This document shows, piece by piece, positions 44,056 through 55,555 of a stretch of DNA of 64,000 bases. Origin of the DNA: Glebionis coronaria. Its lineage: Eukaryota > Streptophyta > Magnoliopsida > Asterales > Asteraceae. The stretch is from assembly GCA_025667525.1 (NCBI GenBank), contig CM046878.1, positions 395,254,974 through 395,318,973 of the forward strand. Reading direction: 5' to 3'. A model generated the notes under the pieces. That model was not told where the DNA came from and made no database searches. It saw only the letters and a list, made by a program, of their open reading frames with translations. Each line of letters starts with the position of its first letter. Within the stretch, counting starts at the first letter, position 1. A program made the translations under genes and the position numbers.

Positions 44056-45411
44056 ATGATCAACGACATTAAAATCGAAGAGGGAATCATCAGAGACTTG
44101 GAGCGACTAGACATCGAGATCATGGTACGTGGACAGCACGGTTACTGGGCTAATATTAGAGTAGAACCTGAGTTACTATCTAAGATCAAGGAAGCTCAGA
44201 AGGATGACGGAGAAATCTGGGCGATAGTACAGAATTTGGAGAAGCAGACAGAATTCAGAGTAGATGCAGATGGTATCGTATGGCAGGGCACGAGACTTTG
44301 TGTCCCTGATGACCAAGAACTCCAGGAAGCTTTGTTAGCTGAAGCTCATAGCTCCCCATTCTCGATACATCCTGGTTCGACTAAGATGTACCATGACATC
44401 AAGCAGTACTTTTGGTGGAGTGGTATGAAGGATGTGGCCACTTACGTCTCCAAATGTCTTACCTGCCAGCAGGTTAAGATCGAGCATCAGCGATCTGGCG
44501 GTCTCCTTCAACCGTTAGATATTCCAGAGTGGAAGTGGGACAAAATCACCATGGATTTTGTTACCGGTCTTCCGCCTATCAAAAGGAAGCACGATGCAAT
44601 TTGGGTTATCGTTGATCGACTTACCAAATCAGCTCATTTCTTACCGATCCGCAAGGAAGATCCGGTAAGTAAACTCGCAGATACGTATAGATGAGAGATC
44701 ATGAGACTCCACGGTGCACCATCCAGCATCGTCTCAGACAGAGATCCTCGATTCACTTCGCGCTTTTGGAAAAGTCTGCAGAAAGCTTGGGGTACACAAC
44801 TTAAGCTTAGCACGGCTTTTCATCCTCAAACGGACGGACAGTCGGAGCGAACCATTCAGACATTGGAAGATATGTTGAGGTCATGTGCGTTGGAATGGAC
44901 GGGTGATTGAGACGAATACATCTGTTTGGTGGAGTTTGCATACAACAACAGCTGGCACGCAAGCATCAAATGTGCTCCATTTGAGATGTTGTATGGCAGA
45001 AAGTGTCGCGCCCCAATCTGCTGGGATCAGGTTGGCGAGCGAACACTCGAAGGACCAGAAATCATAGAGATGACAAATGAGAAGATCGCAGTAGCTAAGC
45101 AGAAGATTCAGGAGGCACAGTCACGTCAGAAGAGTTACGCTGATAAGCATCGTAGGGATATACACTTTAACGTAGGAGATCACGTCTTCCTTAAGGTTTC
45201 GCCGGCACGTGGTGTTAGACGCTTCGGGATTAAAGGGAAGCTCGGTCCTCGTTTCGTCGGACCGTTTGATATCATTGAACGATTCGGTGAAGTATCTTAC
45301 CGATTGGCGTTACCTCCGTAGCTTTCGCATGTGCACAATGTGTTTCATGTGTCCTTACTCAGAGGGTACCAGTATCATCTCCTTCACATGGTTCAGTATC
45401 CACTGGAACAG
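44056..45411 (+). pseudogene. D integrase up to the E insertion
   Basis: The HHCC zinc domain lies at about 44,347-44,472 (HPGSTKMYHDI, CLTCQQ). The catalytic acidic residues are Asp 44,554-44,556 (MDFVTGLP), Asp 44,737-44,739 (VSDRDPRF) and Glu 44,845-44,847 (GQSERTIQ), the full DDE set. Stops are TGA 44,692-44,694, TGA 44,908-44,910 and TAG 45,319-45,321; each is followed by in-frame continuation. After the core come FAYNNSWHASI, MLYGRKCRAPICW and the GPFDIIERFGEVSYRLALPP strand. The frame then enters the chromodomain and is cut by E after codon 45,409-45,411, which is part of the AACAG duplication. Confidence 0.9.
45407..45411. repeat. Target-site duplication of E, left copy (AACAG)
   Basis: Perfect match with 59,109-59,113. 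The D reading frame resumes at 59,114 without a shift. Confidence 0.93.
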
Positions 45412-48400
45412 TGATGAGACTGTATTTATACATAGTCTCATCGTCCAAATCGGGCTTAAAATGCTTAAAATATCATCAAAATACCCAAATATATGCTTGT
45501 GTTTGTTCATTGTGTATTTTAGGTACGGATATCGTGAATTCACCAAATGATCAAAGGAATCAAGAAAAAACGAACACGGGAAACGAAGCCGCACAAAGAA
45601 CCGGACCCGAATCATGAATTTCCTTTGAAGTCCTTGAAGTTTGAAGATTTGGCAAAAATGGTCCCTCAAGAATTGAAGACTTGTCATATTATACCCTTGC
45701 AAAACTCAATTATTGCATTAGGGTCCCTAATATTTCAAGATATTGCATTAAAGGTCCTTGAAGAATATCAAAATTACAAGATAAGTCCTTGAATCATGTT
45801 TGAAAAGTGTTTGGGCCAAAAGTGACAAGATGAGCAAAGTTGTTTTCAAAGGATGGAAAGTTTAAAGCTGTTTAAGTTTAAGTGACAAGTTGAAGAGAGC
45901 TAGGGGGCCATTTGTGGCCAGACAACAAACTTACCCTATCCACTCCTAAGCCTCCACGTCACCCACTCCACTCCCCTTAGCCAATCACAACTCACCCCAC
46001 ACCCACGTCAGGTTTCCACTTACTTCTTTTAATAACTGAATTTAAAATCAGTTATTCTTTCCCTCTAAACACTAATTTTAAAAACCTAATCCCCCTTAAT
46101 CCATCAAAACGTCCTGTTTATCTTCCCCAACCCCTTAAACCCTAAAAATCTTAATTCCCTCATAAGAAAGGGTTTTGAGCTAATATTGTCCAGAATCACA
46201 ATTAACTCTATCCTCACCCTATCCCACAAACAAACAAGCCCTCACCTTCACTCAAATGGGACCCCCATGTTCCCCTGCTTAACCTAAAATAGCAAAAGTC
46301 GAATCAAGACAGAAAATCCAACGACTATGAAGAATACCTTTGTCCCAAAGCAAAATTGAGTGGCCAAGATCATTTTATCAAGCTGTCAAACCAAGGACAC
46401 ATCACATGCTGCCTTTGATGAATTCACAACTTCCTTGACCAAGGGCAAAAGAGGAAAAGCAGTAGCTAGGGTTTATTGTATCTAGAATTTTCTTTAGCTT
46501 AGTATAAATATGAAGGTGGTTTGTGCCTCATATCTTGTTCCAGTTTTTATTTGTAAAAATTTTTTAAGTAATTAATAACAATGAAAGCTTTGATCTTTTG
46601 GCAATAAGAACTGAGTTCCATCATTTTAAATACCTTGTCTTAGTTTAAATTTTAAATTTCAGCTTTGGTTTGTTTATTTTTAAGTTATCAAGTTGAGTTT
46701 TGGTTCAAAAAAGTTTGATTGAAAAGAGTTTCCTTATAATCTGACTTTCTGAAATCCACCAACACTTGAAGTGAAAGTGGACTGTGTTGTGGATTTCAGA
46801 AGTTACATTAATGAATTTGTGTGATTTCAAGGTTTCTAAGTATTTGTGGTTCTAAAAAAATCTGATTTTCATTTTTTTTCTAGCAATAAGCTATAAGCAG
46901 CTTAAGCAATAAGCTTGCTTTATAGCTTATTGGCTTGTGTAACAGGTCACTATTCTGTGTTTTCTATTTTTCTTAGCAGGGTATTAAGGAAGCATTCATC
47001 AAGATATATTGGGTGTGACCTTAACAGTCACACCAGCATCTCTACATCACAGCTTTCTCACCCAGCCATAAGCTCAAGTCTAGACTTGATGGAGAAGGCA
47101 TCAACATGCCTTTGTGTACCTTGGATGTAAGGTACACAAGGTAAATCAGCTTTGAACCCTCTTTCTTGTTTAAAGTTGAAGTTTTGTGTGAATTTTAGGG
47201 TGATTTGTGTAGAATCTGTTCTAGGGTTAATTTTCCTGCTTGATTCTGCTTATTTATGATTTATATGCATGTTAGAATAGGATTTAATCTGTTTTAACCT
47301 GTTTAAATAGCTATTGGTTTGATAAATTGCTTTTCTGAAAAATAAGGGGGTGTTTGGATTTGGATGTTAACTAGGATTGGTGACAAATCTTGGTGCTTAA
47401 ACCCACTTAAACACACTTGAGTTGTTCAGAAACAGTATTGTTAGCTATTAGTTATAGGATTGGTGCATTTTTATACAAGTTTGTAGGCTTAAGTGGTAAA
47501 CCATGCTAGAAAATCAGTAAGTGACCTTAAGTGACTGTTTTTTTGGTAATTTTGGCCACCAAGCTTTGTGATTGTTAGAGAATAGAGACATCTAGGTTTA
47601 TAGATAGTTTGTATGTGCTTTGGTTGGATTTTGTGCAAGTTGTGGCCAATTGAAGTTCACTTTTGTGCCTATAAGTTCAGGTTACTGTTCACAGAAACTA
47701 TATAGCTAATACAATAACTTTCCTTGGCTTGTTTGTGCAATTCTTGTGAAGTGTTTGTGAGTTTTATTGTATTTATAGACTCCCCACAACCCAACTGGTT
47801 GTGGGGGTGCCCTATTGTCCAAGAAAAAGCCACAAGATAAGCTTTCCTAAGCTTATCAGTCACCAACACGTTTTTTATAACTAGCAGTGGGAACTCATTT
47901 CCCACTGCCAGTGTTAAAATTCCCATTGCTACACAAGCAGACAAATTGTCCACAAGTGTCACTATCACATTTTTGTTTTTTTGTCTTTAGTGAATTAATT
48001 TAGGATTTAGGACTTGATTCTTTTTTCAATATTTTTCTTATTTAAATCTTGATTTTTCTGTTTAATTATTTTTTAAGTTACTGTTCATTTGATAATTTTT
48101 AGATTATATTGCATTTTTAATTAACTTTTTATTATTCTGTTTTTGTCTTTTAGTGACAAAAATGCATATTTTTCTGTTTTAAAACTTTTGTTAGACTTAG
48201 AAAAATATTTTAAGGTTTTTAGTTTAAAAATATTTACTGTTCACTGTTTTAATTACTTTTTAGAATTAAATTAGGTTAATTAGGGTTTAATTATTAAACT
48301 GTTTTGTCTTTTAGTGAAAAATTTTACATTTTTCAAACTTTTTCATTTTTCTACTGTCCTTTAGTATGATTTAGGATTTTTAAAATTGTCAAATCATTTT

Positions 48401-48989
48401 TAGCATTATTTTATTATTTTTTTATGATTATTTTGGTTTAAAAATAGTTTTTAGTGTTTTAAAAATAGAAAAATAGTTTTGAAAATTTATGAAAAATACT
48501 TTTTAGTCTTTAAATAATATAAGTAACTTATTAGTCCAATAAAATAATATTTTGGACATTTTGTTAGTTATGTTTGATTTTAGGGCTTTAATTTGCATTA
48601 AAAATTGAATATTTAATTAATAAAAGGTTTTAAAATATATTTGTTGGATTTTTTATTCTTATTTATATTATTTTAGACTTAGTTTACTTTTTTAATTAAT
48701 TTTTAGGTTTTATTTTTAATTTTGTCGCGTTTTACGTAATTACGTCATCGTTTTACGTCAACATCGTAGTTTAATCGTAATCGTAGCTCGTCTTTACTTT
48801 TTCTCTCTTTAAACCAAAAAAACGTCACTAATCCAAACTTGATTTCATATATATTGGCACATTAATACACACACCTCCTTCGAGAACGAACTTGCATTTA
48901 TTCGGTTTTACGTTTTTCCAAAAGCGTATAACTTAATACTTGCCGCTCATACGTGTTTTTCCTAAAACGTGTACGAAAACCCTACATCA
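45412..48989 (+). repeat. E 5' LTR
   Basis: TATAAATA at 46,503-46,510 sets U3 at about 1.09 kb and R/U5 at about 2.5 kb. The U3 carries degenerate GGTCCCT...AATTACAAG phrases like those of B. A local AATAAGCTATAAGCAGCTTAAG cluster near 46,885-46,920 is 21 bp longer than in the 3' LTR. The last 1 kb is very T-rich, ending in an ACGT-containing segment (48,720-48,970). Small open frames here are not supported. Confidence 0.92.
46503..46510 (+). promoter_or_regulatory. E LTR TATA box (5' LTR)
   Basis: TATAAATA preceded by TTAGCTTAG. The matching copy in the 3' LTR is at 56,648-56,655. Confidence 0.55.
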
Positions 48990-48995
48990 AATTTT

Positions 48996-49013
48996 TGGCG
49001 CCGCTGCCGGGGA
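48996..49013 (+). promoter_or_regulatory. E primer-binding site
   Basis: TGGCGCCGCTGCCGGGGA, six bases after the LTR end; identical to B. Confidence 0.85.
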
Positions 49014-49845
49014 GGTGTTTAGTGTGCCATTACTATTAGTATCGTGTTTGTGTGAGTAGTGCGTTTTTGCTTTTCATTTTTTTGGAAAGCGTGAATATCG
49101 TACATACTCATTTTTGTTATTTTTAACTATATTATAATATCCAAATAAATCGAGTTTAGTTTTCCTAAATTAAACACAAATCAATCTTTACTATATTATA
49201 GATATATTGGTTTTCGTTTTTCTTGTGAATATATTATTACTATGTTGTATCTATGTAAGAACAATAAATATACAAGTACTCCAAAAGCGTGAAAACGCAA
49301 CCTTGATTCGGGATTTCATCACTCGATCATTGTATTCGAATCCAAAGCAAAAGTTTAAAGGCAAAATAGATAAATACTTTCGTGAGGCTTAATTTCAATT
49401 AACACAAACTATAAGGTGGGTATAAGGCGGTTGTATTTCACGACCTAAGGGAAAAAGGCTCTTAAGTGCTTAGCGCCGCCTCGTTTCCCCCGCTTGCTTG
49501 TGCGTGTTTTGAGAAAGAGGGCTAATCGAGGGTTTGCCGCCCAAGTATTATCTACGTATATTATATTTGCTTGTGTTTTCAAGATTAAACCCTCTTGAAC
49601 GTTTTGGTGTTCCACCAATGTTCTAAAGTCATCGAGAACGTTCACTCCACGTGATCGTTTTCATTCTTTGAGGCTCCTTTAATCGAGAAAGTCGATTCGA
49701 GGGGAGATTTGTAGATTTGTGCCTACGTAATACATTCACAAATCCAAAAAATTAAAAAAAAACCAATCAAAAACCAAAAAAATTGAAAAATCGAAAAAAC
49801 CGCAAAAAGAATCTTCTTTGCTACCACCCATTCTACGTTTAGTGC
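49014..49845 (+). other. E untranslated leader
   Basis: About 830 bp without a gene. The central block 49,455-49,700 matches the B leader. It ends in an A-rich stretch just before the Gag ATG. Confidence 0.6.
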
Positions 49846-51328
49846 ATGCGCACTCGATCGAAGGATTATTCCAATTCTAGTGAAGCTTCGAATCGACGCA
49901 ATCGTAATCGAAGGAATCGACGACGTAGACGAGAATTAGAAACCGACGTTCCTAATATCGTTGTTGAAGAGACCGTAGACGAGATGGACGACAATCGTTC
50001 GATGATGGAATTTCTCCAAGCGCCCACCGAGGGTTATGGAGACGCGATCGTAATTCCCGCTATCGAAGCGGATTTTGAGATTAAGAGCGGAATGCTTTTC
50101 TTTAATCCAAGCTACGAAGTTTCGAGGTCGTGAAGCCGATAATCCTCACGACCATATTCGGAATTTTGATCGTCTTTTGACCACGAGCAAGTTTAAGAAC
50201 GTCGACACCGATGTCGTCAAGCTTATGCTTTTTCCGTACTCGCTCGATGGTGCCGCCAAGGATTGGTACGAGAAAGATCCACCTAATTCGATAGTTACGT
50301 GGAAGGATCTCGTTTCCAAGTTCGTTAATTATTTTTTCCCACCGTCTAAGACGACGTTTTTCAAAAATGAAATTACGAAATTTGAGCAAAAACCGAATGA
50401 ATCTTTTAGAGACGCGTGGGATCGTTTTAAGGAATTGCTTAGGCAATGTCCTCACCATGGTTTTTCCGAGTTGCACCAAATCGATACGTTTTACAACGGT
50501 CTTAATTTTCACGAACAAGACTCGTTGAATTCCGCCGCCGGTGGCAACTTTTTGTGTAAAATTCCGAAAGACGCTTTGATAATTATTGAAAACCGATCCA
50601 AGGTTTACCAACTCCGCAACGCACCGAGGGTTGCCAATGTCGCCAATGTTAGTAGTTCTAATCGCGACATTGAGAGAGTTGATGCGAAAGTCGACAAGTT
50701 GATGAATGTGTTTACGTCTTTTCTCGTTGAAATGCAAAAGAAAGACGCTCCCGCTACGGTGAAAGCGGTTGAGGTTTCGTGTACGTTTTGTGGTGGACCT
50801 CATAATTATTACGAGTGTGCGGCTACGGATGGCCAAACGTCGAATGTGAGTGCGTTAAATGGAAACAACAATTTTCAAAATCAAAATAACGCGGGTCCAT
50901 CACAACAAGGCAATTATAACCAAGGCAACAATTTTCAAAATCGAAACAATTTTCAAGGGAATAATCAACAAGGAAATTTTTCGAATCAAAATCAAGGAGG
51001 TTATAATCAAGGTCGTAATATAACTTGGAAAAATCGAGACAATAACCAAAACTCGAATTTTTCAAACAACAACAATCAAGGCAACAATTTTTCAAGTGGT
51101 AATCATGGAAATTTTCAAAGAAACAATCAAAACCAAGGGAACTTTAATTCAAATCAAAATAGTTCGTCAAACGATTTTCAAAATTACATGAAAACGAATG
51201 AGGCTAATATGAGACGATTAGAGGGAGAAATTGGTACTTTGAAAAACGACTTTACAAATACTTTGAAATTGCAAAACACGAAGATTGAGCAAGGGCAAAT
51301 TGACATAAAAAGATGTTTTCGGCCATAA
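49846..51328 (+). pseudogene. E Gag (capsid, zinc knuckle, Asn/Gln-rich tail)
   Basis: Start ATG at 49,846 (MRTRSKDY), followed by an Arg/Asn-rich N-terminus. One inserted base near 50,095 shifts the frame; the rest is open at 50,075-51,328. Capsid landmarks are FRGREADNPHDHIRNF, FPYSLDGAAKDWYEKDPPNSI, FFPPSKTTFFKNEI, CPHHGFSELHQIDTFYNGL and NSAAGGNFL. The shortened knuckle CTFCGGPHNYYEC is at 50,780-50,818. About 115 residues of low-complexity Asn/Gln/Gly/Phe sequence follow, then a coiled-coil-like tail (MRRLEGEIGTLKNDF). A 1-bp loss in an A-run near 51,310 ends the frame early; the coding sense continues as MFSAIMNKASG. Confidence 0.85.
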
Positions 51329-53175
51329 TGAACAAAGCCTCGGGAGCTTCATCGAGTTCGTTACCTAGTGACACCGTTGCTAATCCGAAGGAGCAATGTA
51401 AAGCCGCCTCATCTCGTGAGAAAGGTCGTGTGATTACCCCTAACCTTGAAGGATTCCGTGTTGTTTATCCCTCTCAACCCTCGACTTCTAAGACGTCTTC
51501 TTGTTCTAAAGTCGATGGGGTGAACGTGGCGACCAAGGAAAAGAGTGCACACCCTCGTGTACCTTAAATTCCATCCACGGTTCAAAAAGAGAGCTTTGTC
51601 GACCTTACCAAAGTAACCCTTGAAGAAACTTGTGCATCGATCCTTCTTAAAAAACCCAAAAGGCGTATGCCAAGAAAGGAAAAGGATCCGGGCCAATTTC
51701 TTCTACCTTGTGATTTTTCCGAGATTGAGGGATGTTTAGCCCTTGCCGATTTAGGTGCTAGCATCAATCTTATGCCTCATTCTCTTTGGAAATTGATGAG
51801 ATTGCCTTCGCTTACCCCCACAAACATGACAATCGAGCTTGCAAATTGTACCCCACTTATACCAATTGGAATAGCCGAGGATGTCTATGTTAGGATTGGA
51901 AAGTTTGTTTTTCTCGCGGATTTCGTTATATCCGATTACGAGTGTGACCCTAAATGTCCCATTATTTTAGGCCGACCATTCTTATCAACGGCTCGAACCG
52001 TAATCGACGTTCACGAGGGGAGACTTACTATGAGATATGGGGATGAGAAAATAGACTTTTTCGCTAGAAAATCCCAAGGATTTAATGAGAATGAAAAAAC
52101 CGAGGTTTCAAAACCTAATGATTCAAATCCTAATGATTTCAAAATGTTCACTTTAGCGGAAAGAATGAAGCTTAATGCATGTTTTGAAAGAATTAAGAAA
52201 AACGGTTTTAAAGATGATGATTTTAATGATAAAGAATACGTGTACCTAATTCAAAAGGGTATGTGTAAATTTATGGATGAAAACTCACTTTGGGATGTTT
52301 TTAGCGAAACAAGTGAAACACCAATTCCGAAGGGCGACGTTAGTGCCATCACGACAAAGACCAATATGGGCTCGTCTTCACCACCTTCGAAGGACCACGT
52401 CTTTGAGGCTTCAACTTCTAACTCCATCGAAGTGCCTCCTTTGCCTAGCCCAACACCCGTTGAGGCTAAAGGGTTTATCGATATCGATCCTCTCGTCCTA
52501 GGAAAGTCACCTAAGCATAGTCATTCGACTTGTAAGACCATGGTTGTGAGTGCTCACATCGACTCTTTCTTTGACGATGACGATGGCGATTTTGCCGAGA
52601 TTGATCACGTACTTCGAAATCCACATGCAATTTTTGATTCTCCTAAGAAGAAACATGTGAAGTACGATGATTACGAGTTTGATCCCGAGATTGAGGAAAT
52701 CATTAAACGAGAGCTAGCTCTTATGCCTTCACTTCCACCTACGAGTGAGGTCGACCTTTCCAAAATCGAGGATGAACTTGATGAGTTGGAACGTCTTATT
52801 TTCGATGAAGAACCAACTCATGTGACCACTAAGAATCCAATTCTCGAGGAGTTACCTAATCAACACTCCTCATTTGAGAATGACGTTTACCACATTCGTG
52901 AGGATCTAACTTATCAACGATCCCCACAAAAGAATGATGGTTTCGTGCTTGATCGTGATCTTTTCGAGAGAGTTTCTAAGATACTCAAGGAGGGGAATGA
53001 CAAACCTTGGTTTGACAAGCCTATCTTTGATGAAGAAATCGATGAGATCGACGTTCATGAGGATGACGAGTATGTTGACCCCGAGGGGGCGGTGTTCTTT
53101 ATTGATAAACGTTTTGAGAACTTATATAATTCCGCCACCCCCTCACACCAAAGACTTAAATGTGAGGATTTTTAG
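51313..53175 (+). pseudogene. E aspartic protease and long acidic region
   Basis: One frame with a single TAA at 51,565-51,567. The spacer SLPSDTVANPKEQ is shared with B and C. The protease spans about 51,670-52,060: CLALADLGASINLMP (Asp at 51,748-51,750) and CPIILGRPFLSTARTVIDVH. About 370 residues follow that are not protease. An FTLAERMKLNACFERIKKNGF segment leads to Ser/Pro-rich linkers and strongly acidic stretches (FFDDDDGDFAEIDH; KIEDELDELERLIFDEEP). It then reaches DDEYVDPEGAVFFIDKRFENL, where domain X of B begins to match. I do not recognise this region and see no RT motif. A shift near 53,125 moves it to the next frame. Confidence 0.8.
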
Positions 53176-53686
53176 CGCGACTAATTTTGAATTTGACACG
53201 CCAAATATTTTCGACATTATCAAATTGGGTTTTCATAAAGAGTTTTTGAACGATGAAAAAGGAAAAGATTTTAAAAATGTTTTAAGAGATTTTTCTACAT
53301 GTTTAACTCCGTCATCACCGCGTTATATGAGTGCTACCACCTCGTCTACTCCTTTTGACGATGGTTGGTGTGGTTTTAGTGTGGGGGAAGCCCCAAATGT
53401 TCCCTCCCATTTCTCCACCGAGGACGAGATTTACGATCCCGAAATCGCTTGTAAAGGGAAATCTCGGTCTTCCACCGATGCAATAAATGGAAAATCTTTT
53501 CGTTTGCTTGGTGTGAGTCTACCTCGAGTAGCTCACATGTTTAACTTACCCATTGCCCCACCTTTCTACTTCTCATCTCTTTTCTTCTACCCCATTGGGG
53601 TTAGTGTTGAAGTAGCGTTGTTTCGTCTTTCATCCGAAAACGAAGACGCTATCTTTGACCGCGGTATTCGTATATCGGGTTTTTAA
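53126..53686 (+). CDS. E C-terminal domain X (unknown, conserved with B)
   Basis: Continuation of the E polyprotein in the frame open at 52,934-53,686; the meaningful part starts after the shift, near 53,126 (IIPPPPHTKDLNVRIFS). Residue blocks shared with B are TPNIFDIIK-GFHKE, FST-LTPSSPR, PFDD--CGFS, STEDEI-DP-IACKGKSRSSTDAING, LLGVSLPRVA--F-LPI-PPFYFSSLF, VEVAL and ENEDAIFD-GI. It has no start of its own. The position after protease and before the 3' non-coding module is where RT-RNase H-integrase lies in C. Function unknown. Confidence 0.6.
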   Translation: MIPPPPHTKDLNVRIFSATNFEFDTPNIFDIIKLGFHKEFLNDEKGKDFKNVLRDFSTCLTPSSPRYMSATTSSTPFDDGWCGFSVGEAPNVPSHFSTEDEIYDPEIACKGKSRSSTDAINGKSFRLLGVSLPRVAHMFNLPIAPPFYFSSLFFYPIGVSVEVALFRLSSENEDAIFDRGIRISGF

Positions 53687-55555
53687 AGTACTCCACGTAC
53701 TTTTGGGCCTTGTTTATCATGTAAGCCCCACCAAAAATGACCTTGCCAAGATTATCCCTAAATGATCACATTTATGGGGATTCGAGTCGAGCTTTTGACT
53801 CGGTTATCAAAAACAAGGTGCCTCGTGGGGGATTCTCATGCTTATCCTTGTAAATATTATTGCTTTCTTAGTTAAACGAGGGGACTTGTGCTCTTCCTAC
53901 CTTTGTTTCGTGGTTGTTTGTGATTGTGATTTATTAGGTTCATCGTCATCATTGAAGCCTCTCGTGTTCGTTTTACGGATCACTCGAGCTTCGATCGTTG
54001 CCTTTGGAGATTCCGATATCCGATGATATCCTTTTATGTTCTAACGTTTATCTTATTAGCATAATTCATAAACGGCTTTTAGGTTATTCGTTTTACCCTT
54101 TCCATGCTCGAGATTAAGCATTCGACTTCGTCTCTAGTATGGGGGTGTTTACAGCCCTAGACTCGAAACATTGAGGACACTGTTTAGTTTTAGTATAGGG
54201 GGGGGGTGAGTAGATACTTCACCTTGCTTACGTCAACACGCAATCCAATATTCATCTTTTTGTTATCATTTTGTTGCAAATAAGGCTAAAAATGGCCAAA
54301 TTTTAAAAAATTTTCTTGTTTTTCATAAGTGTTTAAGACACGAATGTAGGTTTTCCGATGGTGAGAATAAGAGTAATTTTTGACTCGACCGTGCGTGTTG
54401 AGCACTTAGCTCGATTCCTTAACTTTTTTAGGCTAAGTCTCTTAAATGAGGACGAGAAATGATAGAGTTATTTATAAGTCTCGTAATCGTCACGATCTTA
54501 TGTGTAGTAATTATTAGCTTATTCTCCCAAAGCTTTTGCATAATAAATTGTTAATAAATATTGATTTAGCGGTTTAGTCACTATTGTTGGTTTCTAATTT
54601 GTTTTGGTAGCTTCTATGTAATTAAATTGGGAAAACATTAAGGTATCGCCAGCGTCACGGTTTTGAAGTATTGGCACCCGAATAATCGAAAGCTTCACCT
54701 AATAATAAGATTTCAAGTGCTCACCTAAATTAAGCAAAAATTTGAAGCTCACAAGGCCGAAAAATCTATGCCCAAATTGAAAGTGAATCAAGCCTTAATC
54801 TTCGAAGCTTTAAAGATCCAAAATTCGCTTTAGCGTGAGGATATACGTCTTTGGCTAATAAAACCACCGATGAGGCGGATAATAAAAGGCAAGGCAAGAC
54901 CGAAGTCATAATAAAAGCTCCATGGCGGAGTTGAATAAAAGATGGAGGTAAACCAAAGATAATAAGGCCCTTCCGTTAGGGGGCGTATAAAAGTCTTGGT
55001 AATAAGTCTCATGTTCAAAACCGTTATAAAATCGTGTTTATCGATCCTTCTTGTTGACTTAAATTTTTGACATTGTTGTCTATTAGGATGAATTATTAAT
55101 TTAATGATTTTAGTTACACCGTTAAAACTCTATTTTTAGACTTAATCTCTATTCACGCATAAGTCAATAATATATCCTCGTGATCATTAAGACAAAATAA
55201 AATATAAGAGATACCAAGTAGGAATAAGGGAGTTTAGGTTCATAATTAACAATCATGAGATGTGTTCGTGTTGCTAACTTATAATAACAATGATCTCGTT
55301 ACACGCTTAGCATGGAATTGGGTGAAAATCGAGGACGACGAAATTAATTCTAACGAAGCATTCACGTGTTCTTGTTCTATGATCCCAAAAGTCACTTTAT
55401 CGTGATGAAAACAATACGTTATGTCTAAAACACGTGTAGTAGTTTATTTAAATTTATGTCTTGAATAAAAGTCATCATAAAATGAATTTTGGAAGTGCTA
55501 CGATACTTAATTCTAGCATTGCGTGGGGACACGGCAATGGTTTAGTATGGGGGAG
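53687..55555 (+). other. E 3' non-coding module
   Basis: No supported gene. A hairpin-like AACATTG-(AGGA)-CACTGTT lies at 54,167-54,184, followed by G9 at 54,198-54,206. Matching blocks occur in B and C, e.g. GACGAGAAATGATAGAGTTA at about 54,451. The terminal purine tract TATGGGGGAG is at 55,546-55,555. Confidence 0.7.

Noticed and set aside
45547..45792. 81-codon open frame in U3 of E, repeated at 55,691-55,936
   Set aside because: Present twice only because LTRs are duplicated; the aligned B LTR has stops, and it lies upstream of the predicted TATA box.
46915..47130. 71-codon open frame in E R/U5, repeated at 57,038
   Set aside because: Duplicated with the LTR and without recognisable content; no counterpart in B.
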